Counted from the stretch's first letter, positions 16,272 to 25,730 are shown. The stretch is 64,000 bases of DNA from CAWCBH01 sp963793785 (GCA_963793785.1 CAWCBH010000003.1:372001-436000), one strand, 5' to 3'. The notes: a model not told the origin generated them from the sequence alone. Numbers and translations are program-made.

Positions 16272-17320
16272 CCCCGGCCATCTCCTACGTTCTGCCGCTG
16301 CGCTGGTCCGAGCCCGGCCCGCTCAGCGAGCTGGCCTCTTACCTGCAGGGGCTTGCCGACCGAATCGCCGATCTCGAGATCCTCGTCGTCGACGGCTCAC
16401 CCCGGCCTCTTTTCGAGGTCCATCACGATGCGTTGAACCGCGTCGCCCGGCACCTGGCGCCAGATCCGGATCTCGCCTTTGCGATGGGCAAGGTGAACGG
16501 CGTTCTGACCGGACTGCGGCAGGCGAGCCACGATCGAGTCGTGATCGCCGACGACGACGTCCGCTACGAGCCGGAGTCGCTGCTGCGGATCGCAGCCCTG
16601 CTACAGGACGCCGAGCTGGTGCGCCCCCAGAACTACTTCGCACCACTCGTCTGGCACGCGCGCTGGGACACGGCCCGCTCGCTGCTCAACCGGGTCGTCT
16701 CGGGCGACCCCCGCTGGCCCGCGGCCGACTTCCCCGGCACGCTCGCGGTTCGTCGCGGTGCTGTGCTTGACGCCGGTGGGTACGACGGCGACCTCATCTT
16801 CGAGAACCTGGAGCTGATCCGCACCGTCAGCGCGGCGGGGGGCCGGGTCCTGGCGCCGCTGGACCTGTTCGTGGCCCGCCGCCCTCCGAGCACGCGTCAT
16901 TTCCTCTCGCAGCGCGTTCGGCAGGCCTACGACGACTTCGCGTTGCCGTTGCGGATGGGGTTCTTCCTCGGCGTCGGGCCGGCAGCGGTGGCGGCGCTGA
17001 TCCGGCGTCGCGGCCGGCCCCTGGCAGCGGCTGCTGCCGGCTCGGTCCTGGTCGCCGAGCTCGGCCGGCGCCGGGGCGGTGGAGCCGCCGTGTTCCCGGT
17101 CAGCGGCGCCTTGCTGGCGCCGGGCTGGATCGCGGAGCGTTCGCTGTGCGCCTGGCTTGCGGTATGGGCGCGCAGTCGAGGGGGCGTCCGTTACGGAGAC
17201 CGGCGGATCCGCCGCGCGGCGACCCCGCTGCGCGCCTTGCGACGCCGCTACTCGCCCGAGGCCGGCGCCGCTGGGTCGATCTCGCGTCCACTCGCAGACC
17301 GAAATCCGATCGTCTTGTGA
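16268..17320 (+). CDS. Family 2-like glycosyltransferase
   Basis: A 350-residue GT-A fold glycosyltransferase. The N-terminus SYVLPLRW leads into the Rossmann-like half, with LEILVVDGSPR and the metal/nucleotide site VIADDDVRYEP near residue 97. The C-terminal region is hydrophobic (FFLGVGPAAVAALI and further segments), suggesting membrane association. TTG at 16268 overlaps the preceding stop as TTGA; a GTG at 16217 would add 17 residues and is less attractive. The acceptor is unknown. Coupling to the iron enzyme gene is notable but unexplained. The 3' end is antisense to the convergent MOSC-CDGSH gene. Confidence 0.8.
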   Translation: MTPAISYVLPLRWSEPGPLSELASYLQGLADRIADLEILVVDGSPRPLFEVHHDALNRVARHLAPDPDLAFAMGKVNGVLTGLRQASHDRVVIADDDVRYEPESLLRIAALLQDAELVRPQNYFAPLVWHARWDTARSLLNRVVSGDPRWPAADFPGTLAVRRGAVLDAGGYDGDLIFENLELIRTVSAAGGRVLAPLDLFVARRPPSTRHFLSQRVRQAYDDFALPLRMGFFLGVGPAAVAALIRRRGRPLAAAAAGSVLVAELGRRRGGGAAVFPVSGALLAPGWIAERSLCAWLAVWARSRGGVRYGDRRIRRAATPLRALRRRYSPEAGAAGSISRPLADRNPIVL

Positions 17321-17970
17321 GTGCCGTCGCAGAAGGGCCGGTTCCGGGAGCGCCCACAGCGACACAACGCCACGACCCGCCGCCCGGCCTCGATCTGGTT
17401 TCCGTCCTGGTCGAGGATCGTGAAGGGCCCGCGCAGCAGGTAAGGACCGTTGCGGTAGGGCGTGATCGTGGTTCTCGGCGGCGCAGCCGGCGCCTCCCGA
17501 GTCACCGCGTCCCCGATCCGGATCGTGCCCGCCCCAACGATGTCGGCCCGCAGACCACCTCTGCCAGCCAGCCCGCGCAGTACGCCCGGGCCGGTCTGTC
17601 GTTCGAGGTGTGAGCATGGATCGCAGAGCCGATCCCCGCGACATTCGACTTCGCCGACGTAGAAGCGCTCGCCGACCAGCGCGTTGAGGTCGATTCCGCG
17701 CGTCAGCAGGTTGCGGCGGGCGGCGGCGGGTTCGAGCTCGATTCCATGCTCGGTCGCCAGGGCCTCAAGGGCTTCGGCCTCGATCAGGGTCAGGTCCTGC
17801 CCGCTCTTCGCCGGTTTCGAGAACGTCCCCGTACCGGCGAAGTAGCGGTCACCCGGCAAACCGCGGTGCGGTACCAACTGTGCCTCGTCGAGCGCCTGCG
17901 GCTGTACACCACCGCTCGGGGCGATGAATATCGCCTCGAGGCGGCCGCTTCGCCGAGCCGCCGCGGTCAG
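17248..17970 (-). CDS. MOSC domain-CDGSH iron-sulfur domain fusion, apparent CTG start
   Basis: The open frame encodes about 240 residues. An N-terminal MOSC domain begins LEAIFIAPSGG, continues HRGLPGDRYFAGTGTFS and carries the MOSC cysteine in RLCDPCSHLERQTG. The C-terminal CDGSH domain has CRCGRSRNRPFCDGTHK, the CxC-CDGxH [2Fe-2S] ligands. No ATG, GTG or TTG lies upstream of the conserved MOSC N-terminus except a TTG at 17877 that would delete it. A CTG at 17970 overlaps the preceding gene's TGA as CTGA, so I take it as a likely non-standard start. MOSC proteins handle molybdenum-sulfur chemistry; the pairing with an iron-sulfur domain suggests electron transfer (inference). Confidence 0.8.
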   Translation of the reverse strand: MTAAARRSGRLEAIFIAPSGGVQPQALDEAQLVPHRGLPGDRYFAGTGTFSKPAKSGQDLTLIEAEALEALATEHGIELEPAAARRNLLTRGIDLNALVGERFYVGEVECRGDRLCDPCSHLERQTGPGVLRGLAGRGGLRADIVGAGTIRIGDAVTREAPAAPPRTTITPYRNGPYLLRGPFTILDQDGNQIEAGRRVVALCRCGRSRNRPFCDGTHKTIGFRSASGREIDPAAPASGE

Positions 17971-18305
17971 TCTTCGCGGCCCGGGTCCTGGCCGTCTTCG
18001 TCTTCGTCGATCTCGTCGTCGCCCTGCTCGAGCGCCGTCTCGGAGACCGAGCCCGACGAGCCCGGGTGGTAGTGGGTCTGGAAGATCTCCAGCAGCTGGT
18101 CGCGGCGGTCCTCGTCGATCGGGACCTCGTCGGAGATCCGCACCCAGTCGGCTCCCTCGTAGGCCTCCATGTTGAAGACCTCCTGGTCCAGCGAGGCGGA
18201 GTCGTCGACGACCACGACGACCTCGGTCTGGGGGTTGAAGTAGGTCCCCGGGGCGACCAGCAGCTGCTCGACCTCGTAGAGGTTCTCCTCGATCGATTCG
18301 GCCAT
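17967..18305 (-). CDS. Acidic hypothetical protein
   Basis: A 112-residue acidic protein I cannot assign. It starts MAESIEENLYEVEQLL, has a likely compact core with TEVVVVVDDSASLDQEVF and YEGADWVRISDEVPIDE, and ends in an acidic tail (QGDDEIDEDEDGQD). No signal peptide, membrane helix or catalytic motif is visible. Its TGA overlaps the probable CTG start of the MOSC-CDGSH gene, implying co-translation. The ATG at 18305 is preferred to a longer Ser/Arg-rich extension. Confidence 0.65.
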   Translation of the reverse strand: MAESIEENLYEVEQLLVAPGTYFNPQTEVVVVVDDSASLDQEVFNMEAYEGADWVRISDEVPIDEDRRDQLLEIFQTHYHPGSSGSVSETALEQGDDEIDEDEDGQDPGRED

Positions 18306-18342
18306 CACAGCGATCCTAATAGTTGCTGAGTGGAGGGGGCCG

Positions 18343-18819
18343 CTACTGGCCGAGGTTCTCGAGGTCGGCGAGCTGGCGATCGACCTCGGTCTTGACGTCA
18401 AGCGGCGGCTTGCCCTGGCGCATGCGGCGCTCGTTGCGGGCGACGACGAGCTGGCGGACCTCCTTGCGCAACTCGATGTCGATCCTCGCCGGCGGCGCCG
18501 CCTCGGCGGGCTCCAGCAAGCGCTTCATCTCCGCCTCGACGTCGAGGGGTGCCTCTCCACGCTGCTCGCGACGGTAGGACTTCGCCTCCAGCATCTGGCG
18601 GACCTCGGCCTGCTGGACCTTGCGATCCACCGGTGCCGGGGCGCTCAAGGTCCGCTTCGCCGGCATCTCCTGCTCGATCGCGAAGCGCCCCTTGCCGAGC
18701 GACCTCAGCGCCGAGCCGACCGTCGCGAAGGCGAACGCCGCGATCGGCAGCGCGACCAGCGCGACCACGATCAGGATCGTGCCGTTGTCGACGTCGGTCG
18801 CCGCGAGCGGTAGCGCCAC
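18343..18819 (-). CDS. Membrane-anchored protein with a duplicated helical motif
   Basis: A 158-residue protein with one N-terminal membrane segment (GTILIVVALVALPIAAFAFA) and a charged cytoplasmic domain. That domain carries two copies of one motif: RREQRGEAPLDVEAEMKRLL near residue 100 and RRMRQGKPPLDVKTEVDRQL near 137, each preceded by VRQ(L/M). The GTG at 18819 opens ALPLAATDVDNG directly before the helix. Function is unknown; the duplicated helix could bind a repeated partner. It reads away from the acyl-CoA dehydrogenase promoter region. Confidence 0.65.
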   Translation of the reverse strand: MALPLAATDVDNGTILIVVALVALPIAAFAFATVGSALRSLGKGRFAIEQEMPAKRTLSAPAPVDRKVQQAEVRQMLEAKSYRREQRGEAPLDVEAEMKRLLEPAEAAPPARIDIELRKEVRQLVVARNERRMRQGKPPLDVKTEVDRQLADLENLGQ

Positions 18820-18975
18820 CCCCTCAAGGGTAGACGCCCCCCGCCCTGACGTGGTGGGCCTGGGCGCTGCTATTCGACCCCTAAGTCCCACGACGTCGGT
18901 GGGGGTGTGACCGAGGCCCGCCTGGGCTCGCGAACTGCGCGCGAGCGGGAGGCGATCCGGTATCGTTCCGACTGG

Positions 18976-18991
18976 TTGACTGACCAGTCAA
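18976..18991. promoter_or_regulatory. Palindromic operator, TetR-type, before the acyl-CoA dehydrogenase
   Basis: TTGACTG-AC-CAGTCAA is an inverted repeat with 7-base arms, about 75 bases upstream of the acyl-CoA dehydrogenase start. Its form (TGACTGACCAGTCA) resembles operators of TetR-family regulators of fatty-acid degradation. No TetR gene lies in this window, so the regulator must be elsewhere. A second hairpin, GCTCGCG/CGCGAGC, sits at 18926-18946. Confidence 0.65.
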
Positions 18992-19066
18992 TCGGGCGCG
19001 ACGGCCCGCTCGCCGCCGCCCTAGATCAAACGGCCTCTTCAGGCACGAAAAAGGAGCCTCGCACCA

Positions 19067-20305
<1,239 letters not shown>

Positions 20306-20330
20306 CGCCCGCCGGCCGCAAGCACCACAA

Positions 20331-20363
20331 GAGAGTCCCCGGCCGAACTGCCGGGGCTCTCTC
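20331..20363 (+). terminator. Hairpin terminator after the acyl-CoA dehydrogenase
   Basis: Twenty-five bases past the TAG, GAGAG-T-CCCCGGC pairs with GCCGGGG-CTCTC around a 6-base loop. It is followed by TCGATTTCG, so the U-tract is poor but the stem is very stable. It also lies downstream of the convergent RTX/DUF11 gene and could serve both. Confidence 0.7.
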
Positions 20364-20393
20364 GATTTCGGGAGTTGGGCTCGAGGCGGTGCG

Positions 20394-21278
20394 CTAGCGC
20401 TCGCAGCTGCGGAGCACGTCGACGCCCAGACCGCCGCGGCAGAGGTCGCTGTTACGCCCGCCGACCAGCAGGTCACCGCCGGCACCGCCTCGCAGGGTGT
20501 CGTTGCCGCGGTTTCCTCGCAGTACGTCCGCGCCGCCCTGGCCGAGCAGGCGGTCGGCACCGCCGGCACCGATCACTCGGTCGCCGAACGCCCCGCCGCG
20601 AACGAGATCGTTGTCACGGCCGGCACAGATCAGGTCTTTTCCGCCGAAGCCGAAGATGATGTCGTTGCCGGCGAAGGCGGCGATCACGTCGCGTCCGGCT
20701 GTGCCGGTAAGCGTGTCATTTCCGCCCGTGCCGACCCTCGTCGCTGGCACGCCCCGGCAGGTCGGCCCCGTCGGGGGCGGGGGAGGCGGCGCGTTGACGG
20801 TCGTCGTCTCGGTGTCGGTGTTGTTGGCCGCCTGAGGATCGTTTTCGACGCTGTCGGCCGAGGCCGTGTTGCTGATCGAGCCGCTCTTCTGCGGCCGCAC
20901 CCTGATCGTCACCTCGGCAGTGGCGTTGTCGGCGAGGTTGCCGAGAGCGCAGTCGACGTTTCTCCCCCTCCGCTCGCAGGTGCCGCTCGAGGTGCTGGCG
21001 GAGACGAACTCGACGCCGGCCGGCAGGTCATCGTCGAGGGTGACGCCGGTCGCTCCGTCGGGGCCCAGGTTCCGGACCTCGATCGTGTAGGTCAGGAGGC
21101 CTCCCTCGGTCACCGGATCCGGACTATCGGACTTGGTTACCCGCAAGTTGGCGGTGTCGCCCGGCGCCGTGACCGCGTTGCCGGGTGCCAGCAGCGCCAG
21201 CAGGCAGAGGAGGCTCAGAACCGCCGTCGCAGCCCCGATCATTCCCGCCGTCCGCATCCCTTCGACCTTCAGGTTCAT
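20394..21278 (-). CDS. Secreted DUF11 and RTX-repeat calcium-binding protein
   Basis: A 294-residue exported protein. An N-terminal signal (MIGAATAVLSLLCLLALLAPG) precedes one DUF11-type immunoglobulin-like repeat, with TYTIEVRNLGPDGATGVTL and SNTASADSVENDPQAANNT. A Pro-rich hinge (PPPPPPTGP) leads to RTX-like nonapeptides such as GGNDTLTGT, GGADRLLG and GGADVLRGN that bind Ca2+ in a beta roll. No T1SS genes are near, and the Sec signal argues for general secretion. ATG at 21278 follows GGGAG. The protein may sit at the cell surface. Confidence 0.8.
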   Translation of the reverse strand: MNLKVEGMRTAGMIGAATAVLSLLCLLALLAPGNAVTAPGDTANLRVTKSDSPDPVTEGGLLTYTIEVRNLGPDGATGVTLDDDLPAGVEFVSASTSSGTCERRGRNVDCALGNLADNATAEVTIRVRPQKSGSISNTASADSVENDPQAANNTDTETTTVNAPPPPPPTGPTCRGVPATRVGTGGNDTLTGTAGRDVIAAFAGNDIIFGFGGKDLICAGRDNDLVRGGAFGDRVIGAGGADRLLGQGGADVLRGNRGNDTLRGGAGGDLLVGGRNSDLCRGGLGVDVLRSCER

Positions 21279-21429
21279 TTCCAGCTCCCTGGTCGTTTCC
21301 TTTTCCCTGCCCCCCTCTCCGGCGCCGCAAACGGGGCAGCATTGCGATGGCGTTAAGCAACTCAGGAAGTAGCGGCTGGTCGCCGCGGAAGCCGCCGCAA
21401 AACGCCTTTCGCTAGCGTGAGGCGAGGTT

Positions 21430-22197
21430 ATGGAAGGCGCCACCCAAGAGCCCGCTGGGGCGGCCGCGGGTAGCGACGGCACGATCGTCGCCGCATCCGA
21501 GGTGACGCGCCGCTACGGCGAGGGCGCCGCCGCGGTCGATGCCCTGGCCGGGGTCACGGTCGACTTCGAGCGCGGGCGCTTCAGCGCCATCATGGGCCCC
21601 TCGGGCTCGGGCAAGTCGACGCTGATGCACATCCTCGCCGGGCTCGACCGCCCCACCTCGGGGACCGTGACTCTGGAGGGCGAGGAGATCACCGGCCTCG
21701 ACGACGCCGAGCTGACCAGGCTGCGGCGCGACAAGCTCGGCTTCGTGTTCCAGTTCTTCAACCTGCTGCCGGTACTCAGCGCCGAGGAGAACATCGCCCT
21801 GCCGCTCTCGATCGCCGGCAGGAAGCCCGACCAGGAGTGGCTCTCGCGGCTGACCCGGACGGTCGGGCTCGAGGACCGCCTCACCCACCGCCCGGCCGAG
21901 CTCTCCGGCGGTCAGCAGCAACGGGTCGCGGTCGCCCGGGCGCTGGTCTCCAAGCCCTCCGTCGTCTTCGCCGACGAGCCGACCGGCAACCTCGACTCGA
22001 AGGCATCCGCGGACGTGCTGAGACTGCTGCGCCAGGCGGTGGACGAATTCGGCCAGACGGTGATCATGGTCACCCACGACCCCGAGGCCGCCGCCCACGC
22101 CGACCGCTTGATCACCCTCCGCGACGGCCGCGTCGTCCACGACGCCGCGCCGGGGTCCGCCGACGAGGTGATCGAGCTGATGAAGCAGATTGCCTAG
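21430..22197 (+). CDS. ABC transporter ATP-binding protein, MacB/LolD type
   Basis: A 255-residue ABC ATPase. Walker A is GPSGSGKST at 56-64, the Q-loop is in FVFQFFNLLP, the signature is LSGGQQQRVAVARAL and Walker B is VVFADEPTGNLDSK. The TGNLDSK segment after Walker B is typical of the MacB/LolD/FtsE-type group that pairs with FtsX-fold permeases. ATG at 21430 begins a short Ala/Gly-rich leader before the domain. Its stop overlaps the start of the permease gene by eight bases, making the pair one transporter. Confidence 0.93.
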   Translation: MEGATQEPAGAAAGSDGTIVAASEVTRRYGEGAAAVDALAGVTVDFERGRFSAIMGPSGSGKSTLMHILAGLDRPTSGTVTLEGEEITGLDDAELTRLRRDKLGFVFQFFNLLPVLSAEENIALPLSIAGRKPDQEWLSRLTRTVGLEDRLTHRPAELSGGQQQRVAVARALVSKPSVVFADEPTGNLDSKASADVLRLLRQAVDEFGQTVIMVTHDPEAAAHADRLITLRDGRVVHDAAPGSADEVIELMKQIA

Positions 22198-24742
22198 GCT
22201 CGCGGTCAAGAGCCTCTGGGCCCGCAAGGTGCGGGCGCTGACGACGACGCTCGCGGTCTTCATCGGTGTGGCGCTGGTCGCCGGGACCTACGTCCTCACC
22301 GACACGATCAACTCGGCCTTCGACGAGATCTTCAGCGAGTCGCTGAAGGGCACCGATGTCGTGATCACGGCCGACAACCCGGTCCGCCAGGAGAGCGGCG
22401 AGACGCCGACGATCCCGGCCCGTTACCTCGACCAGATCGAAGGCGTACCCGGGGTCGCGGAGTCGGCTGGCGGGATCTTCACCGTCGGCGGGATCTTCGA
22501 CTCCGAGGGCGACCGGATCGGCTCCCAGTTCGCGCCCAAATTCATCTCCTCGGCGCTGCCGCCGCAACTGGAGTCGCAGACCTATCCCGAGGGGCGGCCG
22601 CCCCGCAGCCCCGAGGAGGCGGCCCTCGACCAGTCAGCCGCGGAGGAGACGGGGCTGGAGATCGGCGACACGATCGAGGTCGCCGGGGAGACCCGGGCCC
22701 GCCGCTACGAGCTGGTCGGGCTTACCCGCCTCGGCGACGCCTCCTTCGGCGGCGCCAGCGTCGCGACGCTGATCCTCCCCGAGGCGCAGGAGGTGACCGG
22801 CAACAACGGCCGCTTCGACCAGATCTTCCTCGCCGCGGACGCCGGCGTCAGCGCCGGCCAGCTCAAGGTCCGAGTCGAGCGAGCCCTGCCCGATGCGGCC
22901 CGGGTCGAGACCGGACAGGAGAACGCCGACCGCCAGTCGAGCGAGATCCGCGACGACCTCGGCTTCCTGCAGGTGGCGCTGCTGGTCTTCGCCGGTGTGG
23001 CGCTGTTCGTCGGCGCCTTCCTGATCTTCAACACCTTCTCGATCACCGTCGCCCAGCGGGTGCGCGAGTTCGGGCTGCTGCGCACGCTCGGCGCCTCGCG
23101 CCGCCAGATCCTCGCCTCGGTCGTCTTCGAGGCGTTGCTGATCGGCACCATCGGCGCCATCCTCGGTCTGGTCGGCGGCCTCGCCTTCGCGGAGGGCATC
23201 AAGGCGCTGTTCGAGGCGATCGGGGTTGGGCTGCCGGCCAAGTCGCCGGTCGTCGAGACCCGCACGATCGTCGTCTCGCTGGCAATCGGGATCATCGTCA
23301 CGCTCGTCTCCTCGCTGGGGCCGGCGCTGCGGTCGACGCGGGTGCCGCCGATGGCAGCGCTGCGCGAGCTGGAGCTGCCCCGCAGCCGCCGCCGGGCCGC
23401 CGTCTACGCGGTGCTTGCAGCCCTGCTCGCCGTCGGGGGCCTGGCGGCGGTGCTGGTCGGGCTCTTCGGCTCTGCCGAGTCGGACTCCGCCGCGGGGTTG
23501 ATGGGCGCCGGCGCGGTGGCGATCGTCCTCGCGGTTTCGCTGTTCGCGCCGCGCCTCGTGCGTCCGCTGGCCTCGGTCAGCGGGGCGCCACTGGAGCGCC
23601 TGCGCGGCCTGACCGGGCGACTGGCCCGCGAGAACACGCAGCGCAAGCCCGATCGCACCGCGGTCACCGCCGCGGCGCTGATGATCGGTCTGGCGCTGGT
23701 CAGCTTCGTGACCGTCTTCGCAGAGGGGATCAAGGGCTCGATCGACTCCGCCGTCGACCGCAACTTCCAGGGCGAGCTGGTGATCCAGAACATCGACGGC
23801 TTTTCGCCGATTCCGCCCCGGGCCGCCGAGGCCGCCCGCCAGGTGCCGGGCGTGCAGACGGTCTCCACCCTGCGCCAGACGCAGGCGGAGCTGTCCGGCA
23901 AGAGCGGAAAGCCCCGGGTCTCCGGCCTCGACCCGGCGACCGCCGGCGCCGTGCTGACGCTGGACTGGGAGGAGGGCTCGCCGCAGTCGCTGCGCGAGCT
24001 CACCGATCGCCAGACGATTCTCGACGAGGGCTTTGCCAGCTCCAACGACCTCGACGTCGGCGACCGGGTCAGCTTCGTCACCCAGGCCGGCGAAAGCCCG
24101 AGCTATGAGATCACCGGCACCGTCAAGGACACCGCCGACCTGATCGGCGCCGCGATCGTCAGCCAACGCACCCTGGCCCGCGACTTCGACCAGTCAGAGG
24201 ACACCTTCGACTTCGTCAAGCTCGCCCCGGGTGTCGACTCCGATGCCGTCCAGGAGCGCGTCAGCGTGGCGCTGGAGCGCCCGTTCCCGACCACCGAGGT
24301 GCTCAACCAGCAGGAGCTCAAGGACCGCCAGGCCCAGCAGATCAACCAGCTGCTGGGGTTGATCTACGCGCTGCTCTCGCTGGCCGTGATCGTCTCGCTG
24401 TTCGGGATCGCCAACACGCTGGCGCTCTCGATCCACGAGCGCACCCGCGAGCTCGGCATGCTGCGGGCGATCGGGATGTCGCGACGCCAGGTGCGGACGA
24501 TGATTCGTTACGAGGCGGTGATCACGGCGCTGATCGGGGCGGTGCTGGGGATGGTCCTCGGGGTGATCTTCGCGGCGCTGATCGCCAGCCCGCTGGAGGA
24601 GGAGGGCTTCACCCTCTCCTACCCGGTCGCGACGCTGATCCTGCTGCTCGTGGCGGCGGCTATCGCCGGCGTGATCGCGGCGATCGGCCCCGCCCGCCGG
24701 GCGGCCCGCCTCGACGTCCTCGAGGCGCTCGCCTACGAATAA
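22190..24742 (+). CDS. FtsX-like ABC transporter permease
   Basis: An 850-residue permease with two FtsX domains, consistent with a MacB/LolCE-like mechanotransmission exporter. An N-terminal helix (LTTTLAVFIGVALVAG) precedes a large extracellular domain; the first FtsX bundle contains RVREFGLLRTLGASRRQIL and the second, near the C-terminus, has RTRELGMLRAIGMSRRQVR. TTG at 22190 overlaps the ATPase stop, which fixes translational coupling. Substrate is unknown; family members export lipoproteins, peptides or drugs. The gene ends next to a two-hairpin repeat. Confidence 0.92.
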   Translation: MPRLAVKSLWARKVRALTTTLAVFIGVALVAGTYVLTDTINSAFDEIFSESLKGTDVVITADNPVRQESGETPTIPARYLDQIEGVPGVAESAGGIFTVGGIFDSEGDRIGSQFAPKFISSALPPQLESQTYPEGRPPRSPEEAALDQSAAEETGLEIGDTIEVAGETRARRYELVGLTRLGDASFGGASVATLILPEAQEVTGNNGRFDQIFLAADAGVSAGQLKVRVERALPDAARVETGQENADRQSSEIRDDLGFLQVALLVFAGVALFVGAFLIFNTFSITVAQRVREFGLLRTLGASRRQILASVVFEALLIGTIGAILGLVGGLAFAEGIKALFEAIGVGLPAKSPVVETRTIVVSLAIGIIVTLVSSLGPALRSTRVPPMAALRELELPRSRRRAAVYAVLAALLAVGGLAAVLVGLFGSAESDSAAGLMGAGAVAIVLAVSLFAPRLVRPLASVSGAPLERLRGLTGRLARENTQRKPDRTAVTAAALMIGLALVSFVTVFAEGIKGSIDSAVDRNFQGELVIQNIDGFSPIPPRAAEAARQVPGVQTVSTLRQTQAELSGKSGKPRVSGLDPATAGAVLTLDWEEGSPQSLRELTDRQTILDEGFASSNDLDVGDRVSFVTQAGESPSYEITGTVKDTADLIGAAIVSQRTLARDFDQSEDTFDFVKLAPGVDSDAVQERVSVALERPFPTTEVLNQQELKDRQAQQINQLLGLIYALLSLAVIVSLFGIANTLALSIHERTRELGMLRAIGMSRRQVRTMIRYEAVITALIGAVLGMVLGVIFAALIASPLEEEGFTLSYPVATLILLLVAAAIAGVIAAIGPARRAARLDVLEALAYE

Positions 24743-25545
24743 TCTTGGTCCGGAGCGCTCCGCTCCGGAACAGGCTGGTCAGGCGGCGAAGCCGCCGCAA
24801 TGTCATCTGGGTCGGTTTCGCGCACCCGCAGCCAGCGGACCGCGAGCAGCAGGGCCGCGATTGCGGCGACGCTGCCGAGCACCAGCGGGTGGGTCAGCGA
24901 GAGGTCCTCGAGCCGGCTGCCGAGATAGACCGAGATCGCGGTGATCGGCAGGTAGCCGATCAGGATCGTCCAGGTGAACCGCCACAGCGGCACCCGCGCC
25001 GCCCCGCATGCGTAGGACATCAGGCTGAAGGGGAAGATCGGCACCAGCCGGATCGCGATCAGCAGCGTCGCGCCGCCGCGCTCGACCGTTGCCTCGGCCC
25101 GCTGGAAGCGCTCGGTGCCGACGAAGCTGTGCAGCAGCGGCCGCGCCAGCCGATGCCCGATCGCATAGGCGACCCAGCCGTTCAGCAGCCAGCCGGCCAT
25201 GACCAGCGGTAGCGCCGCCCAGAATCCGAAGGCAAAGCCGGCCGCGGCGTCGACGATCTCGGCCGGGTACCAGACGAAGGCGTGGATCAGGCAGAGCGCG
25301 AGGACGATCAGGGGGCCGGCGACGCCGAGGTCGTCGACTTCCTCTCGGACCTCGTCGGTGTCGCCGCGCAGGGCGGCCGCGACGGCGTCGCGCAGCGGAT
25401 CGACCAGCCAGACGAGCAGCCCGATCAGGCCGATCCCGGCCAGGGTCACCGCGACCGCCAGCAGCGACGGGCGGCCGGCCGGCGGCGGCGTCCCCTCGGA
25501 CCGGTCGAGCTTCGGATTGTCCTCGGTGGCGGTCGTGCTGGGCAT
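24733..25545 (-). CDS. VTT/DedA-like (TVP38/TMEM64) membrane protein with repeat-encoded tail
   Basis: A 270-residue multi-span protein of the VTT (SNARE-associated) superfamily. A first helix (AVTLAGIGLIGLLVWLV) precedes the signature region with AFAFGFWAALPLVMAGWLLN and IRLVPIFPFSLMSYACGAA, the reentrant-loop motif of TVP38/DedA proteins, some of which act as lipid scramblases. The last ~28 residues (IAAASPPDQPVPERSAPDQD) are encoded by the two-hairpin repeat at 24749-24796. The tail resembles the insert in the EVE protein near 5.0 kb, so the repeat is read in the same frame in both. The gene ends in a 10-base overlap with the convergent ABC permease gene. Confidence 0.82.
   Translation of the reverse strand: MPSTTATEDNPKLDRSEGTPPPAGRPSLLAVAVTLAGIGLIGLLVWLVDPLRDAVAAALRGDTDEVREEVDDLGVAGPLIVLALCLIHAFVWYPAEIVDAAAGFAFGFWAALPLVMAGWLLNGWVAYAIGHRLARPLLHSFVGTERFQRAEATVERGGATLLIAIRLVPIFPFSLMSYACGAARVPLWRFTWTILIGYLPITAISVYLGSRLEDLSLTHPLVLGSVAAIAALLLAVRWLRVRETDPDDIAAASPPDQPVPERSAPDQDYS
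24749..24796. repeat. Two-hairpin repeat, copy B, at the 3' end of the VTT gene
   Basis: Hairpin 1 is TCCGGAGCG-CTC-CGCTCCGGA (24749-24769). The 12-base spacer ends GGCTGGTCA, and hairpin 2 is GGCGGC-GAA-GCCGCC (24782-24796), followed by GCA. Spacer length, the 9-base core, the GAA loop and the GCA end are shared with copy A at 4993-5042, while stem bases differ with pairing preserved. A degenerate partial copy may lie at 21373-21400. Confidence 0.75.
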
Positions 25546-25637
25546 CTTCGTCGTCCTCGACGCCTCCGATCCGGAGGCGACCGTGGCCAGAATCGTCGCA
25601 GCCGAGCGGTCTGGGCTCGACCTGGCCGGCTGGCCCG

Positions 25638-25687
25638 CGAACTGTGTCCCGAAGCCGTCGCCTAGGGACGGAACGGGACACAGTTCG
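25638..25687. repeat. 50-bp near-perfect palindrome
   Basis: Arms CGAACTGTGTCCCG (25638-25651) and CGGGACACAGTTCG (25674-25687) are perfect 14-base inverted repeats. The 22-base interior continues the symmetry with CCGTC/GACGG around a CCTAGG centre, so nearly the whole element is self-complementary. It lies between the end of the GH31 gene and the start of the VTT gene. It could be a terminator without a U-tract, a miniature mobile element or a regulator site. Nothing else is visible in the 185-base gap. Confidence 0.75.
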
Positions 25688-25730
25688 GTTCGTGGGCATG
25701 GGGGCGGCGGGTCCGCCCCGCGGCTGAGGC

